Shown: positions 59,680 to 64,000 of the stretch, piece after piece
Layout: each line of letters starts with the position of its first letter
Position numbering within the stretch: position 1 is the stretch's first letter
Assembly (NCBI RefSeq): GCF_017874735.1
Contig: NZ_JAGGLV010000016.1
Location: forward strand, 106,912 to 170,911
Source: Paenibacillus silagei
GTDB taxonomy: Bacteria > Bacillota > Bacilli > Paenibacillales > Paenibacillaceae
DNA length: 64,000 bases
Direction of reading: 5' to 3'
The notes under the pieces: model-generated
What the model was told of the DNA's origin: nothing
Database searches by the model: none
The model's input: only the letters and a program-made list of their open reading frames with translations
Translations under genes and position numbers: made by a program

Positions 59680-59904
59680 CTATTTCTTGCGCAGGCGGCC
59701 AAGCTCTGAGACGAGCGCCTCCACCTGGGAGATACTGAGCCGGTCACTGCCCATCGCAACCTCATAAATATCCTGGATATCCTCATACTGCTCCACCGAA
59801 AAGGCGGACGCCTGCATTGCAGCGGCACTGGCCATTTTCAGCTTGCTTTTGATGCCTTCAATCATATATTCAACGTTCTCCTGGCTTGGGTTTGACAAAT
59901 CCAT
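59680..59904 (-). CDS. DUF1128 protein, YfkK-like
   Basis: 74 residues, ATG after GGGAGGATGG. The sequence SQENVEYMIEGIKSKLKMASAAAMQASAFSVEQYEDIQDIYEVAMGSDRLSISQVEALVSELGRLRKK follows the DUF1128 pattern along its length (NVEFMIEAIKKKL, EHYEDLRDIYEMV, EELGxLRKK). Small, helical, soluble protein of Bacillales; function unknown. Confidence 0.9.
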   Translation of the reverse strand: MDLSNPSQENVEYMIEGIKSKLKMASAAAMQASAFSVEQYEDIQDIYEVAMGSDRLSISQVEALVSELGRLRKK

Positions 59905-60066
59905 TGAGTATAACCATCCTCCCTGAGTAATATAGAATGTGAACTGGTATAGTTCAAATATCTTATCATGTTTGGGCAGGGGATGACCATTTTTTTGTCC
60001 AGATCACGCAAACATGTTAAATTAAAGGTGAATATAATTGGCTGCTTAGCAAGGGGGAGAGAGTCT

Positions 60067-60594
60067 TTGGCCATCAGAGAAGAAGAGAGCAGAAAACGGC
60101 GTAAAATGGATGCCGGGGGACTGGCGGCTTTCTTCCGCGGGATCGCAGACGAGTATTCCGCTGAGCAGCTGACCTTCCTCTGTATCGGAACAGACCGCTC
60201 CACCGGAGATGCACTGGGGCCGCTGACAGGAAGCCGCCTGCTGGAGTACGGATTTCCGAATGTAACGGGTACGCTTCCTGCGCCCTGTGATGCGGATAAT
60301 CTGATTCAGCGGATAACAGAGATTCCAGAAGGGCAGATTATTATCGCTGTTGATGCCTGCCTGGGACCGCCGGCCGCAATCGGCTGTTATTTTGCGGCCG
60401 CGCAGCCGCTGCGTCCGGCAGAATCGGTAGGAGGACTCCTGCCTGCTGTAGGGAATTACAGTCTGGCAGCAATCGTTGATGTGAACAGTCCGCGTCCTTA
60501 CCGGACCATCCAGACTACCCCGCTCTACCGGGTAATGGTTATGGCCGACCAGATTGCCAGGGCAGCCGCCCTGGGATTCGGACTTACGGATTGA
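60067..60594 (+). CDS. Spore protease YyaC family protein
   Basis: 175 residues from TTG 60067, which has GGGGGAGAG directly upstream; an in-frame ATG at 59968 lies far before any binding site. The YyaC/DUF1256 core is clear: FLCIGTDRSTGDALGPLTGSRL, then GTLPAPCDADNLIQRITEI, IIAVDACLGPPAAIGCYFAA and VGNYSLAAIVDVNSPRPYRTIQTTPLYRVMVMAD. These proteins resemble the germination protease fold and occur only in spore formers, which supports the assignment of the organism. Confidence 0.92.
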   Translation: MAIREEESRKRRKMDAGGLAAFFRGIADEYSAEQLTFLCIGTDRSTGDALGPLTGSRLLEYGFPNVTGTLPAPCDADNLIQRITEIPEGQIIIAVDACLGPPAAIGCYFAAAQPLRPAESVGGLLPAVGNYSLAAIVDVNSPRPYRTIQTTPLYRVMVMADQIARAAALGFGLTD

Positions 60595-60661
60595 GAGCGT
60601 TTCAAATCAGCTGTTCTAGCTTATTAATATAGACCACTACATAGAAAGAGGGTAAGCAGCC

Positions 60662-61447
60662 ATGGAAAATGTTCGATGCGAGGGAAGCAACATTTGCTAT
60701 AGTGATCAAGGCAAAGGGGATGTAATCGTGCTGCTGCACGGATTCTGCGGGAGTGCCGAATACTGGGAAAAGGTGATTCCCGGACTTACAGCCCATTACC
60801 GGGTCATCGCCCCGGATCTACGCGGGCACGGGGCTTCCGATGCTCCGCTTGGAGCCTATACCATCGAGCAGATGGCCGATGATGTGCTGTCGCTGCTGAA
60901 TGCCTTGGAGATTCAGGAATGTTATCTGCTGGGACATTCGCTCGGAGGCTATATTACCCTGTCGTTTGCCCAGCGCCATGCTTCCCGGTTGAAGGGCTTC
61001 GGGCTGATTCATTCCTCGGGCTATCCCGACAGTGAAGAAGCCAAGGAGAACCGGCTGAAGAGCGTCACCATGATCCAGAGCGAAGGCATTTTTGCTTTTG
61101 TGGATCAGCTGGTGCCTGGACTGTTTGCTCCTGGAGCGGAGCCCCGACTGCTGGAACGGGCCAAGGAGATCGGCTACAAGACTCCGCCGCAAGGCGCGGT
61201 TGGCGCGTCCTTGGCGATGCGTGAGCGCCCGGACCGCCGAGATGTGATCTCGGCAACGGCGCTGCCGGTGCTTCTCGTTGCCGGAGCAGAGGATTCGAAG
61301 GTGACGCCGGAGCGGACATTCACCTCAGACAACCGGAATATCACCAAGGTGACGTTGCCGGGTGTAGGCCACATGGGTATGTTTGAAGCACCGGAGCAGC
61401 TGGCGAAGATTATTAAGGATTTCGTTCAGGCCCCTGTGCAGAAGTAA
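60662..61447 (+). CDS. Alpha/beta hydrolase
   Basis: 261 residues, AGAGGG before the ATG. A typical alpha/beta-hydrolase fold: oxyanion motif LLHGFCGSAEYW, nucleophile Ser in GHSLGG, acid Asp in VAGAEDSKV and His in GVGHMGMFEAPE. All three catalytic residues are intact. Sequence is closest in outline to small-molecule esterases and BioH/RsbQ-like enzymes; substrate unknown. Monocistronic, ended by a strong terminator. Confidence 0.9.
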   Translation: MENVRCEGSNICYSDQGKGDVIVLLHGFCGSAEYWEKVIPGLTAHYRVIAPDLRGHGASDAPLGAYTIEQMADDVLSLLNALEIQECYLLGHSLGGYITLSFAQRHASRLKGFGLIHSSGYPDSEEAKENRLKSVTMIQSEGIFAFVDQLVPGLFAPGAEPRLLERAKEIGYKTPPQGAVGASLAMRERPDRRDVISATALPVLLVAGAEDSKVTPERTFTSDNRNITKVTLPGVGHMGMFEAPEQLAKIIKDFVQAPVQK

Positions 61448-61466
61448 ATTACATCAGGCAATAGGG

Positions 61467-61510
61467 ACAGAAGGCAGCACTTCCGCTCTCCGGCGGGTGC
61501 TGCCTTCTGT
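61467..61510 (+). terminator. Terminator after the hydrolase gene
   Basis: ACAGAAGGCAGCAC and GTGCTGCCTTCTGT, perfect 14-bp arms around 16 bases, then TTTGCTG. Confidence 0.8.
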
Positions 61511-61545
61511 TTGCTGTGCAAATATAAGAATTTATTGGCTGGATT

Positions 61546-62850
61546 TTATTGAAACTTACGGATAGCCGGAACGCACAGCACCAGGGCAACACAGGAGAGG
61601 CCCAGGCCGGAAAAAATAATAATGGTCGGCACTCCTCCGATCTGGTCGGCCAGCCAGCCGACTAAGATATATCCGACCGGCAGCAGGGCGAAGGACCCGA
61701 ACATATCCAGGCTGGCTACCCGTCCGAAGGCTTCCTTCGGAACAAGCTCCTGCAGGCTGATCTCCCAGATCAGCCCGAAGATCATTAGTCCGAAGCCTTC
61801 TACGGCAAATAAGGTGACAGCTGCTGCCGGAGTGCCTGCGAACGGGAGCAGCAGCAGAGCAGCCCCGCTGATCAGTGCGCCGCCGTAAGCCAGGATGCCG
61901 CGGTGATTCCATTTCGGCCGCAGGCCGTACAGCAGGCCGGCCGCTATTGCCCCGACACCGGAGAACGTAACGGCCAGGCCATAGAGATAAGGAGGCCAGC
62001 CGTGATGGACCTTGAACAGCCAGGGAAGAAGGACGCTGATTACACCCGTATAACATATATTGACGAAGCAGAAGGCGAGAATTGTAATCCAGAGCCAGGG
62101 CTGGCTGCGCAGAACATGTATTCCTTCGGCGAAATCCTGCCTCCAGTGCGGAGCGGGAGAGGTCCCGGCAGCAGGCTTAGCCGGGATGTCAGTCTCAGTG
62201 GCGGAAGCCTGAAGCCGGGTCATCATCGCTCTGCGCAGATAGACCAGGCAGATGAGGGAGATAAGATAGGTGAAGGCATCAATTCCGAAGCCGATGCCCG
62301 CGGACAGGTGGGTAATCAGCAGTCCCCCTAACGCGGGACCGATCAGCCGCACGGACTGGGTTGTGATCTGAGTTAAAGAATTCGCTGCTACGCGGATATC
62401 CGGAGTGAATACGGTAGCGCGGACGGCAGCGTAGGCGGGCTGGAATAAGCCGTCCAGCAGGCCGTAGCAGGCAACAAGTCCATAGAGCAACGGAATGCTC
62501 AGCACTCCGGTCAAGGACAGCACAGCAGTCGTAATCATAACGATGAACCGGGCAATATCGGCCAGCATCATAATCCGTACACGGTCGTAGCGGTCGACAA
62601 TATGTCCGGATACCGGCAGCATGATTACATTAGGCAGCATGTAGGCGGCCATGACCATCCCCATAATGGTGGTGGAGCCGGTCAGTGAATAGACCAGGAC
62701 AGGCAGGATAACCATGGTTACCGAGCTGCCCAAAAAAGAAACTAAATGTCCCAGCCACAGGTAAGGAAAGGCGCGGGATTGCCGGAAAGGGGCGGCGAAG
62801 CCCTCAAGCGGATGATGCTTCGGTTGTCCGGAAGGGCCAGCGGTGCTCAT
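61546..62850 (-). CDS. MFS transporter (EntS/MFS_3-like efflux type)
   Basis: 434 residues with twelve hydrophobic helices. The start lies 3 bases after the stop of the ArsR-type regulator gene; GAGGAGG from the end of that gene serves as binding site, so the two are cotranscribed. Motif A-like GHIVDRYDRVRIMMLADIARF between helices 2 and 3 and the N-terminal FPYLWLGHLVSFLGSSVTMVILPVLVYSLTGS match the MFS_3/EntS group of exporters for drugs or siderophores. The substrate is probably whatever relieves the regulator upstream. Confidence 0.9.
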   Translation of the reverse strand: MSTAGPSGQPKHHPLEGFAAPFRQSRAFPYLWLGHLVSFLGSSVTMVILPVLVYSLTGSTTIMGMVMAAYMLPNVIMLPVSGHIVDRYDRVRIMMLADIARFIVMITTAVLSLTGVLSIPLLYGLVACYGLLDGLFQPAYAAVRATVFTPDIRVAANSLTQITTQSVRLIGPALGGLLITHLSAGIGFGIDAFTYLISLICLVYLRRAMMTRLQASATETDIPAKPAAGTSPAPHWRQDFAEGIHVLRSQPWLWITILAFCFVNICYTGVISVLLPWLFKVHHGWPPYLYGLAVTFSGVGAIAAGLLYGLRPKWNHRGILAYGGALISGAALLLLPFAGTPAAAVTLFAVEGFGLMIFGLIWEISLQELVPKEAFGRVASLDMFGSFALLPVGYILVGWLADQIGGVPTIIIFSGLGLSCVALVLCVPAIRKFQ

Positions 62851-62853
62851 CTA

Positions 62854-63411
62854 TTAATGTGCCTCCTCTTCCGGCTGCGCAGCAGCATCGGAAGACTGCA
62901 GACGGCCCAGCATCACTTCCACACCGTATTCGTCACCTTCCGTTACCTTGGACTCCCAGGCGGTAATCAGCTCCAGCAGCTCCTGGTGGAATTCCGCAAG
63001 CTCCTGAGGAGAGAGAGTAAGTCTGGTATTGAAATGCCGGGTCTGGTCTTCTTCGCGGAAGTGAAGGCTGCGAAGCGCCTCCGAGTGGAACACCGTACCT
63101 TTGGAACGGTAAAATTTCTGGATGATTCCTCCTGCGGCTTCTGTACGGACAAGCTCCAGCAGACCGCCCTCATAGAGCTTGACGATATGGTAGTGAATAT
63201 TGCCCGGAGTCTTGTTCAGCTTCTCCGCAACCTGCTTGGATGTAAGCGGCTCTGCCGACAGCGTGTGCATAATCTTAATCCGTAAGGCGCTCTCCAGCAG
63301 CTTATCCTGTTCCGGCGTAACGTTCAAAATCCGGTTGCTTGACTGCAGATCCGGTTGACCTGAAACGGCTGCTGTGATGGAGTCTTGCGTGTTGCCGGTT
63401 GGCTTGGTCAT
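62854..63411 (-). CDS. ArsR/GntR-like winged-helix regulator of the MFS gene
   Basis: 185 residues, ATG after TAGGAGG. The winged helix (about residues 35-110) has SALRIKIMHTLSAEPLTSKQVAEKLNKTPGNIHYHIVKLYEGGLLELVRTEAAGGIIQKFYRSK, the HTH_20 form of the ArsR superfamily without the metal-binding Cys of ArsR itself. A C-terminal helical part (HFNTRLTLSPQELAEFHQELLELITAWESK) probably senses the ligand. It probably represses itself and the following exporter through the dyad at 63485. Confidence 0.88.
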   Translation of the reverse strand: MTKPTGNTQDSITAAVSGQPDLQSSNRILNVTPEQDKLLESALRIKIMHTLSAEPLTSKQVAEKLNKTPGNIHYHIVKLYEGGLLELVRTEAAGGIIQKFYRSKGTVFHSEALRSLHFREEDQTRHFNTRLTLSPQELAEFHQELLELITAWESKVTEGDEYGVEVMLGRLQSSDAAAQPEEEAH

Positions 63412-63484
63412 TAATAAACCTCCTATGTAGGGTCCGTTTTAACATGTATACAGTCTGTATCCAATTCCAATCTGCTAAATAGTT

Positions 63485-63503
63485 CAATCTGCAATACAGA
63501 TTG
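63485..63503. promoter_or_regulatory. Operator candidate for the ArsR-type regulator
   Basis: CAATCTG-CAATA-CAGATTG, a perfect 7-bp dyad, 74 bases before the regulator gene. A related half, CAATCTG, lies at about 63467. Confidence 0.6.
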
Positions 63504-63598
63504 GGTAACTGAATTATAGTTGATCATTATAGTGTGGTCAAGACTTAACTCCGCACAGTGGCGCCGGAGAGACGAATGGTTTAACCCTCAGTTGACAG

Positions 63599-63632
63599 AA
63601 TTCTCCCATCTTCTTTAAGTGGGGGATGAATG
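63599..63632. mobile_element. Left-end hairpin of an IS200/IS605-type element
   Basis: AATTCTCCCAT, then TCTTCTTTAAGT, then GGGGGATGAAT forms the imperfect subterminal hairpin seen at the left end of IS200/IS605 elements. It lies 88 bases before a TnpA start codon. The exact left border cannot be fixed without the right end. Confidence 0.55.
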
Positions 63633-63719
63633 GAAACGGTCTAATCTACATGGATTCTAACCGCCTAAGATGCTATAATTAAAGTATTCAGTCGTATCTT
63701 GGAAAGGTTAGTGAAAATA

Positions 63720-64000
63720 ATGAAATTAGACTCGAATAACCATTCAGTGTTCTCCCTTCACTTCCACCTTATTCTAGTCATCAAGTATCGTAGGAAAGTC
63801 ATTACAGATCCCATATCCGAACGTCTGAAAGAGATATTTGCATCCATTCAGCCTACTTACAATGTGACTTTGCAGGAATGGAATCATGACAGGGATCACG
63901 TTCACATCCTAATGAAAACTCATCCTAATACCGACATTTCTAAATTTCTCAACGCTTATAAGAGTGCATCATCTAGGCTGATCAAGAAGGAGTTTCCTAC
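63720..64000 (+). CDS. tnpA: IS200/IS605-family transposase TnpA, 5' part (cut by window edge)
   Basis: The first 93 codons are visible: MKLDSNNHSVFSLHFHLILVIKYRRKVI, then a segment with WNHDRDHVHILMKTHP and ISKFLNAYKSASSRLIKKEF. The N-terminal strand pattern and the HVH metal-binding pair (HUH motif) identify a Y1 single-strand transposase. The catalytic Tyr should be beyond the edge. A -10-like TATAAT lies at 63674. It is not visibly broken in the part seen. Full TnpA is about 130-150 residues. Confidence 0.9.
   Translation, partial: MKLDSNNHSVFSLHFHLILVIKYRRKVITDPISERLKEIFASIQPTYNVTLQEWNHDRDHVHILMKTHPNTDISKFLNAYKSASSRLIKKEFP

Overview
The window looks like the chromosome of a Paenibacillus-type, spore-forming Firmicute. 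The evidence is the GC-rich coding style, GGAGG-type ribosome binding sites with some TTG starts, YesN/YesM-type two-component regulators beside LplB/LplC-type sugar permeases, a SigB partner-switching operon, a YyaC spore protease and the XylR/xylA/xylB set. No rRNA, tRNA or CRISPR array was seen. All family assignments come from reading motifs by eye; no database search was run.

Layout. 0-10 kb: the end of an AraC-type regulator, an array of about eight 51-52 bp hairpin repeats, then an apparent operon of a tandem RhaM-like protein, a very large GH2 glycosidase and a GH94 glycoside phosphorylase. 10-13.8 kb: a P1B-4 metal-efflux ATPase with a Fur-like box and a 15-bp leader hairpin, then trxB (with a PerR-like box) and a glutaredoxin. 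13.9-19.1 kb: divergent xylR and xylA with a XylR-type operator and a cre-like site, then xylB behind a gap filled with two kinds of repeats. 19.3-29.3 kb: a two-component system, an ABC oligosaccharide importer and a GH95 fucosidase. 29.3-32.6 kb: an LXG polymorphic toxin with a nuclease tip and immunity genes, AT-rich from the nuclease onwards. 33-46 kb: mixed housekeeping and envelope genes, including a transglutaminase, a MerR/nitroreductase pair, a lysine-riboswitch-controlled permease, a CvfC-like protein, an ABC-F ATPase, a cation diffusion facilitator and an NlpC/P60 hydrolase.

46-58.6 kb is a general-stress island. A REC-PP2C phosphatase, a membrane hybrid kinase with three receiver domains, a CheR-type methyltransferase and a second hybrid kinase lie directly upstream of rsbV-rsbW-sigB. 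Together they resemble the Bacillus cereus RsbY/RsbK/RsbM input system, but here it sits beside its output. Four SigB-like promoters (GTTTCR, 13-14 bp, then a GGGTWA-like -10) lie in front of rsbV and three nearby stress-type genes, so the sigma factor probably controls its own neighbourhood. 58.8-63.4 kb carries a pirin, DUF1128, YyaC, an alpha/beta hydrolase and an ArsR-type regulator with its MFS exporter. The window ends inside an IS200/IS605-family transposase.

The least explained material is non-coding: the 51-bp hairpin array, the 65-bp alternating repeats before xylB, and a modular hairpin element present at 16.9 and 32.6 kb.
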